Source: Candidatus Omnitrophota bacterium (GTDB lineage Bacteria > Omnitrophota > Gorgyraeia > Zapsychrales > Fredricksoniimonadaceae). Taken from it: a stretch of DNA of 40,758 bases. Under the pieces are notes generated by a model. That model searched no databases. It was not told where the DNA came from and saw nothing but the letters and a program-made list of their open reading frames with translations. The DNA lies in assembly GCA_015232565.1 (NCBI GenBank), contig JADFZK010000028.1, forward strand, positions 1 to 40,758, given 5' to 3'. Of the stretch, positions 31,915 to 40,400 are shown piece by piece. How positions within the stretch are numbered: the stretch's first letter is position 1; every line of letters starts with the position of its first letter. The position numbers and the translations under genes are program-made.

Positions 31915-33159
31915 TTAGCGCCTTATGACCCTGTTTTTTTCTATTGCCTTAATTAGCGCCTGGGTTAATTTATGTGAATCATGGCGCACATAATCCTGAA
32001 TACCCACTATGTCTTCCGCAAAAACTTTAATCCCCATCTCATCAATTACATCAATATCAGCGCGGATCGGAAACGAGTTCTCACGTTTATAACGCGCCAG
32101 CGCATCCGGGGCATCGATCTCCCGGGTGTTCACTAGTATAGCATTTACCAGATCTTTACGAGTATGTTTTAAGATGACTTTTAAATGATCGGCAGCGGAG
32201 AAATTCTCGGTCTCCCCCATTTGGGTCATTACATTACACACATAAATCCGGAAAGCCTGAGTCGAGGCTATCGCATCTGCCATGCCCTTGATCACCAGAT
32301 TCGGTAAAATACTGGTATACAAACTGCCCGGCCCTACGATGATAACATCCGCATCCGCAATGGCGTCCAAAGCTTCCTGAGTCGGCGCCACTTCCTGCGG
32401 ATTGAGATACAAACGTTCGATCCCCACGCCAGGACGGGGAATACTCGCCTCACCCTCGGTAACCTGCCCGTCAGTGTAACGCGCCACCAAATGTACGCTT
32501 TCTACCGTCGAAGGTATTACCCGGCCGCGGATAGCCAAAACCTTGCTGGTAAGTTCGACCGCCTCCTGAAAATCACGCTCGGCCACCTCATAAAGAGCGG
32601 TCAGAAAAAGATTACCAAAATTGTGTCCTTTAAGCTCCGACTTCTCCGGGAAGCGATATTGAAAAAGCTGACCCATCAAAGCCGGCGCGTCGGCCAAAGC
32701 CACCAGGCAGTTGCGTATATCGCCAGGCGCAACAATATTAAACTGTTCCCGCAAACGCCCGGAGGAGCCGCCGCTGTCGGCCACAGTAACGATCGCAGTG
32801 ATATTCGAAGTGTATTCCTTCAACGCCAATAACAGGTTCGAAAGGCCATGTCCGCCGCCAATAGCGACTATCTTGGGGCCACGTTCAAGATATCTTTTTT
32901 GATAAAGGATGTTGACCAGGTCCTGCTCTCTCTGGGGAAGAAAGAGGGTAATTAATGACACCAGTAATTTCAGCATCCCAAGCAGCGTCAGCAGAAAACC
33001 GCAAAGCACTATTATCCAGCCAAAAACATTAACAAAGTGATAAGAAGACGTGGTGAAGTTACTGCCCAGCCAGAAAACCCCCATACCAAAAAGCGAGGTG
33101 AGGATCCACCGCTTGATCTGTATCCCGGGATACAACCATTTAAGAAAGTTATTGGACAT
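31915..33159 (-). CDS. yvcK: YvcK/GlmR-type protein with N-terminal membrane spans
   Basis: I place the start at the ATG at 33159 (414 residues). The frame is open to 33285, but that extension is the reading of a 148-bp palindrome and is unlikely to be protein. The N-terminus has membrane spans at about 18-36 and 45-75. The CofD-like UDP-sugar-binding domain follows with IVAIGGGHGLSNLL, VTVADSGGSSGRLR, APGDIRNCLVAL and GPGSLYTSILPNL. In Bacillus the homologue is needed for growth on gluconeogenic carbon and helps direct sugar to the cell wall. Neighbouring PTS genes fit a role in carbon control. The ribosome site (AGGA, close to ATG) is weak. Confidence 0.87.
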   Translation of the reverse strand: MSNNFLKWLYPGIQIKRWILTSLFGMGVFWLGSNFTTSSYHFVNVFGWIIVLCGFLLTLLGMLKLLVSLITLFLPQREQDLVNILYQKRYLERGPKIVAIGGGHGLSNLLLALKEYTSNITAIVTVADSGGSSGRLREQFNIVAPGDIRNCLVALADAPALMGQLFQYRFPEKSELKGHNFGNLFLTALYEVAERDFQEAVELTSKVLAIRGRVIPSTVESVHLVARYTDGQVTEGEASIPRPGVGIERLYLNPQEVAPTQEALDAIADADVIIVGPGSLYTSILPNLVIKGMADAIASTQAFRIYVCNVMTQMGETENFSAADHLKVILKHTRKDLVNAILVNTREIDAPDALARYKRENSFPIRADIDVIDEMGIKVFAEDIVGIQDYVRHDSHKLTQALIKAIEKNRVIRR

Positions 33160-33173
33160 TGTCCTGAGGGCTC

Positions 33174-33321
33174 GCAATGAAATAACTGTATCTATTTGGC
33201 CGGTGCCTTTTGCCCCATGGCTTCGTTGCTCATCGTTTACATCCTCATCGAGGATGCGCACTCTTCCCGCCTTGCCATGGGCCAAAATTCACTCGGCCAA
33301 ATAGCACATTTATTTCATTGC
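33174..33321. repeat. 148-bp near-palindrome between ptsN and yvcK
   Basis: Left arm 33174-33221 and right arm 33274-33321 are 48 bases each and near-complementary. Shared blocks are GCAATGAAATAA, CTATTTGGCCG and CCATGGC. The 52-base centre holds another perfect hairpin at 33240-33256 (CATCCTC-atc-GAGGATG). It starts 6 bases from the ptsN stop and ends about 15 bases from the yvcK start. It may be a MITE- or REP-like insertion, or a strong RNA structure that cuts expression. Confidence 0.75.
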
Positions 33322-33327
33322 AAACCC

Positions 33328-33798
33328 TTAACTTAGTTGGGCGTCTTCGCGTGAAACCAGGTCGAGGATCTCTTTCTTATCTTTGGCGGATTTTAGGCTT
33401 TCACGAAAATACTTGTCCTTAAGAAGGCGGGAAACACGGGCCAGCGCCTTAAGGTGCGGGCCAGCAGAATCAACCGGCGCGGCGAGCAGGAAAAATATAT
33501 AAGCTGGCTCTCCGTCGAGAGCGTCGAAATCAATACCTTTTTTACTAACGCCGAGCCCGGCGATAAGCTTGTCTACGCAGTCGGTTTTACCGTGGGGAAT
33601 AGCTATGCCCTGCCCGATCGCGGTAGAGCCCAGGGCCTCGCGCGCCATCAACACGTCAATGATCTTCGCCTTGTTCTTTTTCTCAAAAGCGCCAGCATCC
33701 ACCATGGTGGAAACCATCTCTTCGATCAGGTCTTTTTTATTGGTGGCTTTAAGGTCGGCGATAACAGCGTCGGAACAAAGGAAATCAAGGGTCTTCAT
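33328..33798 (-). CDS. ptsN: PTS EIIA domain protein (fructose/nitrogen type)
   Basis: The 156-residue single-domain protein matches EIIA of the Fru/Ntr family: KDLIEEMVSTM, AIGQGIAIPHGKTDCVDKL with the phosphorylated His, and AGPHLKALARVSRLLKD. No EIIB or EIIC domain is attached or nearby, so a regulatory role like PtsN is more likely than sugar uptake. AGGAGGT lies 10 nt before the ATG. It follows tRNA-Gly by 32 nt. Confidence 0.92.
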   Translation of the reverse strand: MKTLDFLCSDAVIADLKATNKKDLIEEMVSTMVDAGAFEKKNKAKIIDVLMAREALGSTAIGQGIAIPHGKTDCVDKLIAGLGVSKKGIDFDALDGEPAYIFFLLAAPVDSAGPHLKALARVSRLLKDKYFRESLKSAKDKKEILDLVSREDAQLS

Positions 33799-33830
33799 AA
33801 AAGGACTACCTCCTGGTGGAAATTAAAAAA

Positions 33831-33903
33831 AGCGGCGGATGGGGTTCGAACCCACGACATCGACCTTGGCAAGGTCGCATTCTACCAACTGAATTACCGC
33901 CGC
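33831..33903 (-). tRNA. tRNA-Gly (GCC)
   Basis: The 73-nt cloverleaf has acceptor stem GCGGCGG with CCGCCGC, anticodon loop TTGCCAA (GCC) and T-loop TTCGAAC. CCA is not encoded: a run of seven T residues, the first being the discriminator base, follows the acceptor stem. Confidence 0.95.
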
Positions 33904-33969
33904 ATTAAATCAACCGCGCTAAAAAGAAAAATATTCTAACATCAAGCTAAAACGTGTCAACAAATAAAC

Positions 33970-34051
33970 TGGGTAGGAGAGGACTTGAACCTCCATGGGT
34001 TGCCCCACCAGATCCTAAGTCTGGCGCGTCTGCCAGTTTCGCCACCCACCC
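33970..34051 (-). tRNA. tRNA-Leu (TAG)
   Basis: An 82-nt class II tRNA with acceptor stem GGGTGGG with CCTACCC, anticodon loop CTTAGGA (anticodon TAG), a long variable arm (TGGGGCAACCCA) and T-loop TTCAAGT. CCA is not encoded. Confidence 0.94.
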
Positions 34052-34078
34052 GATTTTCAAAGGAATCTTTGAAAATCG
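34051..34078. repeat. Perfect palindrome next to tRNA-Leu
   Basis: CGATTTTCAAAG-gaat-CTTTGAAAATCG, 12-bp perfect arms. It abuts the 5' end of tRNA-Leu and the next palindrome. It could be a processing structure or part of a block of palindromic elements. Confidence 0.65.
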
Positions 34079-34123
34079 TCCCGAGCCTATCGTGGCCTCT
34101 ATCAGAGGCCCGAGGCTCGGGAC
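34078..34123. repeat. Nested palindrome in the tRNA spacer
   Basis: Outer arms GTCCCGAGCC and GGCTCGGGAC (10 bp, perfect) enclose a second perfect stem GGCCTCT-atc-AGAGGCC at 34094-34110. The two stems are contiguous in a branched hairpin. Confidence 0.7.
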
Positions 34124-34134
34124 CTCATTTATGC

Positions 34135-34199
34135 ACCCCGTAATTGACGGAGCAATTACGGGGTCACCATTTCTTTTCTCATATGGAAACAAACCCCCT
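34135..34199. repeat. 65-bp direct repeat, copy 1
   Basis: Identical by eye to 34241-34305 and separated from it by 41 bases. It begins with a perfect 12-bp palindrome (ACCCCGTAATTG-acggag-CAATTACGGGGT) and ends GAAACAAACCCCCT. Confidence 0.9.
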
Positions 34200-34240
34200 G
34201 CTTGTGGCACAGAGCTTGCACCTTACTATTCAACCACCGT

Positions 34241-34305
34241 ACCCCGTAATTGACGGAGCAATTACGGGGTCACCATTTCTTTTCTCATATGGAAACAAAC
34301 CCCCT
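34241..34305. repeat. 65-bp direct repeat, copy 2
   Basis: Second copy of the 34135-34199 sequence. It contains GGTCACCATTTCTT (34268-34281), whose reverse complement occurs at 34337-34350, overlapping the 3' end of tRNA-Lys. Its last bases form the left arm of the hairpin at 34292-34330. Confidence 0.9.
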
Positions 34306-34330
34306 ACCTAAGGTTAAGGGGGTTTGTTTC
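34292..34330 (-). terminator. Strong hairpin downstream of tRNA-Lys, possible terminator
   Basis: A perfect 13-bp stem (GAAACAAACCCCC with GGGGGTTTGTTTC, 13-nt loop) lies 12 nt after tRNA-Lys on the minus strand. The descending arm ends in TTTGTTTC, a modest T-tract, so it may end transcripts or serve 3' processing. Confidence 0.55.
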
Positions 34331-34342
34331 TTTGGGAAGAAA

Positions 34343-34418
34343 TGGTGACCGACCCGCGACTCGAACGCGGCACGCCAGCCTTAAAAGGGCTGTGCTCTAC
34401 CAGATGAGCTAGTCGGTC
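34343..34418 (-). tRNA. tRNA-Lys (TTT)
   Basis: A 76-nt tRNA with acceptor stem GACCGAC with GTCGGTC, anticodon loop CTTTTAA (TTT), T-loop TTCGAGT and encoded CCA. It begins only 13 nt after the frr stop, with no terminator between. Confidence 0.95.
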
Positions 34419-34431
34419 AAATTTCAAAGAA

Positions 34432-34992
34432 CTACAGCGTCATTAAATCTTTGGTCTTCTTATCCAATAAGGCGTCAACGTCCTTAATATATTTATCAGT
34501 CAACTTCTGGATCGCTTCCTGGCCTTTAAAACTGTCATCCTCGGAAATAACGCTATCCTTCTTAAGCTTAACTACTTTATCGTTACCTTCACGTCGAACC
34601 GTACGCAGGGAAACCCGGCCTTTCTCAGCCATATCTTTTACTACCTTGGCCATTTCCTTACGACGCTCCTCGGAAAGAGGCGGAACAGACAACCGGATAA
34701 TCTTGCCATCGTTATTGGGCGTTATCCCAAGCTTGGATGACAAAATAGCTTTCTCGATATCCGCTAAAGCCGAAGGATCCCAGGGCTGAATTACCAAACA
34801 ACTGGCATCCGGCGACGAAACCGCCGCCATCTGCTTAAGCGGTGTAGGCGTGCCATAATAAAGAACGGTCATCTCTTCCACCAGGCCCGGATGCGCACGG
34901 CCGGTGCGTACTTCAGCAAACTCATGATGAACAGAATCCAGAGTCTTCTTCATGATAGCTTCGGTCTGAGAAACAACATCTTTGACGCCCAT
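34432..34992 (-). CDS. frr: Ribosome recycling factor
   Basis: The 186-residue protein splits post-termination ribosomes together with EF-G. It has the family blocks FAEVRTGRAHPGLVEEM, YYGTPTPLKQMA, IQPWDPSALADIEKAI and VPPLSEERRKEMAKVVK. Length is normal. It is last in the rpsB-tsf-pyrH-frr series, 39 nt after pyrH. Confidence 0.97.
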   Translation of the reverse strand: MGVKDVVSQTEAIMKKTLDSVHHEFAEVRTGRAHPGLVEEMTVLYYGTPTPLKQMAAVSSPDASCLVIQPWDPSALADIEKAILSSKLGITPNNDGKIIRLSVPPLSEERRKEMAKVVKDMAEKGRVSLRTVRREGNDKVVKLKKDSVISEDDSFKGQEAIQKLTDKYIKDVDALLDKKTKDLMTL

Positions 34993-35031
34993 ATTAGACC
35001 CTCCTCAAAAAATTTATAAAAAATTTTTTGC

Positions 35032-35754
35032 TCAACTCACAATGGTGCCAATGTCTTCACCAAGCACTGCCCGTTTAATATTGCCCTTCTTCAAAAGATT
35101 AAAAACCAGGATCGGCAGATTATTATCCATACACATACTGATCGCAGTTGAATCCATCACCTTCAGGTCCTGATTCAAGACCTCAATAAAACGCAATTTG
35201 TCGTATTTGCGGGCCTTCTTATCCTTCATGGGGTCGGCGGTGTATACTCCGTCAACCTTGGTAGCTTTCATTATGATATCGGCCTTAATTTCACTGGCAC
35301 GCAATGCCGCCGCAGTATCAGTAGTAAAATACGGGTTACCGGTACCGGCCACAAAAATGATCACCCGCTTTTTTTCCAGATGGCGCATCGCCCGCCGTAC
35401 AATATATGGCTCGGCAACTGTTTGCATCTGAATCGCGGTCATTACCCTGGTCGGAACCCCCAGCTGTTCGAGCGCATTCTGCAAAGCCAAACCGTTAAGC
35501 ACAGTAGCCAGCATGCCCATATAATCGGCTACCGAACGATCCAGGCCAAAACGTTTGCTTTCTGCCCCACCGCGAAAAAGATTACCACCACCCACTACTA
35601 TCGCAACCTGGACCCCCATCTCCCATACATCCTTGATTTGGGAAGCGAATGTTACGCAAGTATCCGCGTCGATGCCATGTTGCTGGCCGCCCTGAAGGGC
35701 CTCGCCGCTAAGCTTGAGCAAAATTCTCTTATAGCTGGGGACTTCTTTGGTCAC
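35032..35754 (-). CDS. pyrH: UMP kinase
   Basis: The 240-residue enzyme phosphorylates UMP to UDP. It uses a GTG start with CGGAG 6 nt upstream. Motifs: [46 protein letters not shown] and [17 protein letters not shown]. It follows tsf by 15 nt. Confidence 0.97.
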   Translation of the reverse strand: MTKEVPSYKRILLKLSGEALQGGQQHGIDADTCVTFASQIKDVWEMGVQVAIVVGGGNLFRGGAESKRFGLDRSVADYMGMLATVLNGLALQNALEQLGVPTRVMTAIQMQTVAEPYIVRRAMRHLEKKRVIIFVAGTGNPYFTTDTAAALRASEIKADIIMKATKVDGVYTADPMKDKKARKYDKLRFIEVLNQDLKVMDSTAISMCMDNNLPILVFNLLKKGNIKRAVLGEDIGTIVS

Positions 35755-35769
35755 GCTTTGCTCCGGTGA

Positions 35770-36288
35770 TTACTCGCCGATCTTATAACGCATAAAACGG
35801 CTTACAATGATATTCTCGCCGATCTTGGCCACCAGCTCATTAAGCAGATCAGCCACAGATTTCGAAGGGTCCTTAACATAAGCCTGTTCCAGAAGACAAT
35901 TAACCTTTAGAAAATCTTTCTGATCGGCTGCGCCGCTTAATACTTCCGCCGGTACGTCTTCCTTCTTAATATACTTAGGGGCCATGGCCGCAATGTGCAT
36001 GGCCAGGTCCTTGGTGAACTTGATAAAGTCTTCGTTACGACCTACAAAGTCGGTCTCACAATTAACTTCAACAATAACGCCCATCTTATTACCGTTATGA
36101 ATATAGGATTCTATACGGCCTTCATTAGCCGCCCGGCCGCTCTTCTTTATGGCCAGCTCCAGGCCGCGTTGCCGTAACAAGTCCTTGGCTTTATTCATAT
36201 CGCCATTGGATTCGGCCAAGGCCCTTTTACACTCCATGATACCACAACCGGTGGATTCCCTGAGTTCTTTAATATTATCGACAGACAT
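35770..36288 (-). CDS. tsf: Elongation factor Ts, short form
   Basis: The 172-residue protein recharges EF-Tu with GTP. The N-terminal UBA-like domain (NIKELRESTGCGIMECKRAL) and the TDFVGRNEDF motif that contacts EF-Tu are intact. It is shorter than the roughly 280-residue enterobacterial form and has only one core repeat, like the short EF-Ts known from some thermophiles. It starts 5 nt after rpsB. Confidence 0.95.
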   Translation of the reverse strand: MSVDNIKELRESTGCGIMECKRALAESNGDMNKAKDLLRQRGLELAIKKSGRAANEGRIESYIHNGNKMGVIVEVNCETDFVGRNEDFIKFTKDLAMHIAAMAPKYIKKEDVPAEVLSGAADQKDFLKVNCLLEQAYVKDPSKSVADLLNELVAKIGENIIVSRFMRYKIGE

Positions 36289-36293
36289 TGGAA

Positions 36294-37184
36294 TTACTCC
36301 TTATCGGAAGCGCCTTTTTTAGCACGCTTTTTGTTATCAGAGATCTTTTCGCCAGTTACCAGGTCGTACTTATCGAGCGCTTCAGACAAGCTTTCCTTAA
36401 TGATCTCGGGGATAGCCGGATCGATCACCGGAGACGCAGGCTCAACCGCCGCCGCTTCAACCTTGGCAACCTCTTCCACTTTAACACCAGAGGTACCCAT
36501 GAACTCCTTGCGACCTTCAATAATACCATCCACTACCATCGACATAACGATACGAATGGCTTTCACCGCATCATCATTGGAAGGAATAGGCAACTGTACC
36601 GGATCCGGATCGCTGTTCGTATCGATCATGGCGATGACCGGTATATTCAAACGGTTCGCTTCGCGCACCGCAATCTCTTCGTTCTTAACGTCCACCACAA
36701 AGACCGCCTCGGGATACTGCGTCATCTCGCGGATGCCACCCAGGTCGGCCAGCAAACGCTCGCGTTCCTTGTTTAACACCGAGACTTCTTTTTTGGTAAG
36801 GCGCTGGAAAACACCATCTTTTTCCATGCGCTCGATATCCTGCAACTTGCGGATAGATTTCTTGACCGTTTCGAAATTGGTCAATAAACCGCCCATCCAG
36901 CGATTGTTCACATAGAACATCCCGGAACGCCCGGCTTCTTCCTTAACAACATCCTGCGCCTGCTTCTTGGTGCCGATAAAAAGGAACTTCCCGCCTTTAG
37001 CGGCGATATCGCGCGCAAAATCGCGAGCCTGCTCCAGGCATTCACCGGTCTTCTCAAGGTCGATAATGTAAATACCGCCCCGGGCGCCAAAGATATACTT
37101 CTTCATTTTGGGATTCCACCGGCGGGTTTGATGTCCGAAATGGACGCCGGCTTCCAGCAACTTCTTGATCGTTTCTGTGGTCAT
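36294..37184 (-). CDS. rpsB: 30S ribosomal protein S2
   Basis: The 296-residue product begins IKKLLEAGVHFGHQTRRWNP and has FIGTKKQAQDVV, NRWMGGLLTNFETV and PVIAMIDTNSDPDPVQLPIP. The last 65 residues or so are a charged extension (SGVKVEEVAKVEAAAVEP onward) beyond the usual S2 core. GGAG lies 6 nt before the ATG. A strong promoter and a structured leader precede it. Confidence 0.97.
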   Translation of the reverse strand: MTTETIKKLLEAGVHFGHQTRRWNPKMKKYIFGARGGIYIIDLEKTGECLEQARDFARDIAAKGGKFLFIGTKKQAQDVVKEEAGRSGMFYVNNRWMGGLLTNFETVKKSIRKLQDIERMEKDGVFQRLTKKEVSVLNKERERLLADLGGIREMTQYPEAVFVVDVKNEEIAVREANRLNIPVIAMIDTNSDPDPVQLPIPSNDDAVKAIRIVMSMVVDGIIEGRKEFMGTSGVKVEEVAKVEAAAVEPASPVIDPAIPEIIKESLSEALDKYDLVTGEKISDNKKRAKKGASDKE

Positions 37185-37349
37185 GACTGCTCCTTTTTGA
37201 TCCTGGCCGCGCCGTATAGACCCAGAAGTGAAGGCGCACCAATTTTCCCGAATTATTTTTCGGGATGAAACTCACGGCATTTCACTTCATTCCCTGCCGC
37301 CAGCTTCCGTTATTAACACCCGGCCCCGCCTGTCGGAACCAAAAAATGT
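37185..37349 (-). promoter_or_regulatory. Structured rpsB leader with competing hairpins
   Basis: About 165 nt separate the predicted start site from rpsB. TCCCGAA/TTCGGGA pair at 37246-37265. The bases GGGATGAA (37262-37269) can instead pair with TTCATTCCC (37286-37294). The two stems share 37262-37265 and exclude each other. S2 autoregulates its own operon in several bacteria; whether this is such a site is inference. Confidence 0.4.
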
Positions 37350-37355
37350 TGCGTT

Positions 37356-37384
37356 AGTATATCCACAAAATTTTATAATTGCAA
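37356..37384 (-). promoter_or_regulatory. Promoter of rpsB-tsf-pyrH-frr
   Basis: On the minus strand TTGCAA (37379-37384), a 17-base spacer and TATACT (37356-37361) are near consensus, in an AT-rich stretch typical of ribosomal promoters. Confidence 0.7.
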
Positions 37385-37386
37385 AT

Positions 37387-37445
37387 AAATTGTTTGGGAG
37401 TTTTATTTCCCGTAAACAATTCCGCGCCAGGGAGACCCTGACGCG
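37387..37445 (-). terminator. Two hairpins after the 1080-residue gene, possible terminator region
   Basis: On the plus strand CGCGcCAGGG-aga-CCCTGaCGCG (about 37422-37445) and AATTGTTTGGGA with TCCCGTAAACAATT (about 37387-37420) form two stems downstream of the large gene and upstream of the rpsB promoter. Neither ends in a clean T run, so termination is plausible but not certain. Confidence 0.4.
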
Positions 37446-37477
37446 GGAATACTGGAACACATTCTTCACAGTTAACA

Positions 37478-40400
37478 CTAACTGTGGGCAACCGAAGTAC
37501 CATCCGCAGGGGTTGGCATCCCTAAAAGCTGGAACGGACTGGCCAGAGGAATAACACGCAAAATTATTCCCTGAACACCGGGGAGATCACCTCGGCGGAA
37601 CTCGGCCACCATCGCCGGATCGAATTTCATTTCGATCCCGTTGCCATCCTTGGCCAGGTCAATATCCATCTTCTGACCATTCAAGGAAATACCACCCGGC
37701 GGTAGAGCCGAGGCATCTGCTGGTGCCAAATTATCATTTTGTGCCTTATCATCACCAGTGATCGCACTTTTCATCGCCGACAATAATTCGCTAGCTCTTG
37801 TAACAAGCCAATCATTCGACATATCTAATTGAAACGACATACCGTACCGATAAGTCATGTCATAACCCTTATCTGCATCGGGATTATTTTTACTAATGTT
37901 GTCATGCGTGGCATTGCCACCCAAGAACTCGGCCAGAACTGAATATATTGGCAAGGTGTCCCTAGTGCTATCAACAACCAAAGAATAGACCTTATTTTGA
38001 CCAAATAGTTTAGCTTTATTGAGATCAGGCCGTAATACTATTTGCTGCAAAATCATATCAATGTCGGATCTCACATCCTCAACAGACCTTTCTGCCAGTA
38101 CTGTGGAGAATATCACTCTGCCATCCTGTACCTGAACTGGCCCCCAAATTGATGGTTCTTTTAAATCCATATTATCAATGTTTGGAGAAGTCTCACTTTC
38201 CAATAATAATCCTGGCATAAGCAATGTGCCAGGCCCGTCATTAACGTTATCCCCAGTACGTATAATAAAGTTTTCACCCATTGTATCGATAGACTTTAGC
38301 GCGCCCACAACGCCAAACCCAGTAATATCCCTAGGTTCGTTGCCGACTTTTCTCGACATCAAATAGGCACCTGGAGAGCCGCGCTGCTTCCATAAAACTT
38401 CAACATATGTCTCATTTCTATGACGTTGAAGGTTATCATCCACCCAACTAGTATCTCTCATAGAAGTTATATGAATTCCATCACTAAGTTTTCTAACACT
38501 CGCTGAATATATGGTCATCCGCTCACGATCAGCAGAAGTCTCCCGACCCTCTATTACGTTAACAACAGGACCCTTTCCAATCTCTATCTTCCCAAAATGA
38601 ACAATTTTATCGTGGAACTCAACACCCTTAAGCAAACCTCCGTTTTGTATGTTCCATTGGATAAACAAATCCTCAAGTTCCGACGGCAGGACCTCTCTTC
38701 CTACGGGAAACACAAGTGACGCCGTACCTTGCTTGAGGATCGTCATTCTTTGAGTTAGCAACCAGGCTCGAACTCTATTAATTGCCAAAGATCTGTCACC
38801 GGAGAATTCTAACCAATATTTATACATTAACCCCTGTTCGCCATTTATGTAAGCCCTATTGCTTGTCTCCATAATCTTAAAACCTAACGCAACAGCAAGC
38901 GCGCTAAAAACCACACCAGCTGTACTGCTTGTTGAAGCATATTCCAAAAGACCTTTATTTTCTGCCTGATGATTTATAATTTCGAGTAATTTACTGATCT
39001 CAGATAACGCTAACGAAACGGTTTGTGTTTTTAGAAACTGGACCTTACCATCCACTACCCGCAGTGCTTTGGAAGCTCCGGCCGCGTCCGTTGAACTAGC
39101 CTCGGGGGTCTTAGCTGAGGGATCTCCCATCCCCAGAGCTTTTCGGGCCTCAACTCCGCGCCATTCCAGTAGCAGGGGCAGAACATCCTGTTTAAACTTT
39201 CTCAATTCTGCCGGACTTAATTTTACTATCCCGGCCACAATCGCGGCACCCCATTTTACTCCATCAACCGGGCTTTCCGGATTTACTAAAGCGGCATACA
39301 AGACAGTCGACAACTCTTTCCAAGAAAAGAACTTTGTTAAGTACTTGGTATAATCCTGTAAACGCGAGACCGGATCTTGCTGATTTAGTTCATTCAGCAG
39401 ATCCGTCACAAAATCTTTCAAATAAGCCGTCTGGTCCAAACCGCCAGCCTCGACCACTAACCGTAATAACTCCCATTTCATCATAAAACGCATCTGCTGA
39501 CTGGCCCAGGTACGGCCTGAATCTGGCCCTGATGAAACATTATCCCGAATAGCCTCGTAGGCCTTTTGGGCATCTTTGCCTTTAAGCAATAATTGCATTT
39601 TCTCAACTGAGAATAAATACTCGGAACGAAACTTCGCCGGATCCATTTTATTTAAATCAGGCATTCTATTGTCACGCATAGTATCCGCAACCTCCAGGCT
39701 GTCAGACACCCGGCCAGCTCCCTGAAGCGCTTTCCCCAAAGCATTCGGGCTTACCGCCCCGAAGATATCACCTGCCACCGCCAACTGAAGCATAAGCAAT
39801 GCCAGATTAGTAGCCCTGCGTACTAAAGATCCGGATCTCCCCGCCAAAGTGATAACTGCCGGAACCACCGCTGCCTGACCAGGAACACTCATTAATTGAG
39901 CCTCAGTACCACTTGGAGAACCCACACCAGTGTACCCCGCCGCAACATTTAGTTTTAGTCCACCTGAGAAATATTTGCGCGGTATCGACTGTTGACTGAC
40001 CGTGTCCATATCTTCTTTAATGTAATCGAAAACGCCTTTCTTGAAAGCCTGCAAATACTGTTCGTAGATCTGGTCTTTTGCCGCCTGGTCGTCGGCCAGC
40101 ACCCCGCTGGTCCGGCTCTGGTCAGTATACACATCATTTAGAAGCGCGCCTTTGACCGCTTTTTTGTACCAGGTCGCCACGATCATCGAATAAAACATTT
40201 GCCGTAACATGGCAAAATTCCGGCCTTCATTCACTTCTTTCTCCAAAATCGGGATCACGATCTCGCGCAGGACGTCCTTGGCAATTTTGTTTGATTCGTT
40301 TGTGGCGTTTGGGGCGTTTGGCGTTTGGGTTGAGACCTGGGTTGCTTTCACATTCGATGGTTGAGGGGTTGGCATTGCGTTGGTCGACGTCGCTAAATAA

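Noticed and set aside
33160..33285. N-terminal extension of YvcK (42 residues)
   Set aside because: It is the reading of the 148-bp inverted repeat and is unlikely to be translated.
33947..34253. Open frames of 87 and 99 codons over the tRNA-Leu region
   Set aside because: They run through tRNA-Leu and the palindromic spacer and match no protein pattern.
34135..34305. CRISPR-like array between tRNA-Leu and tRNA-Lys
   Set aside because: Only two 65-bp copies, no regular spacers and no cas genes nearby.
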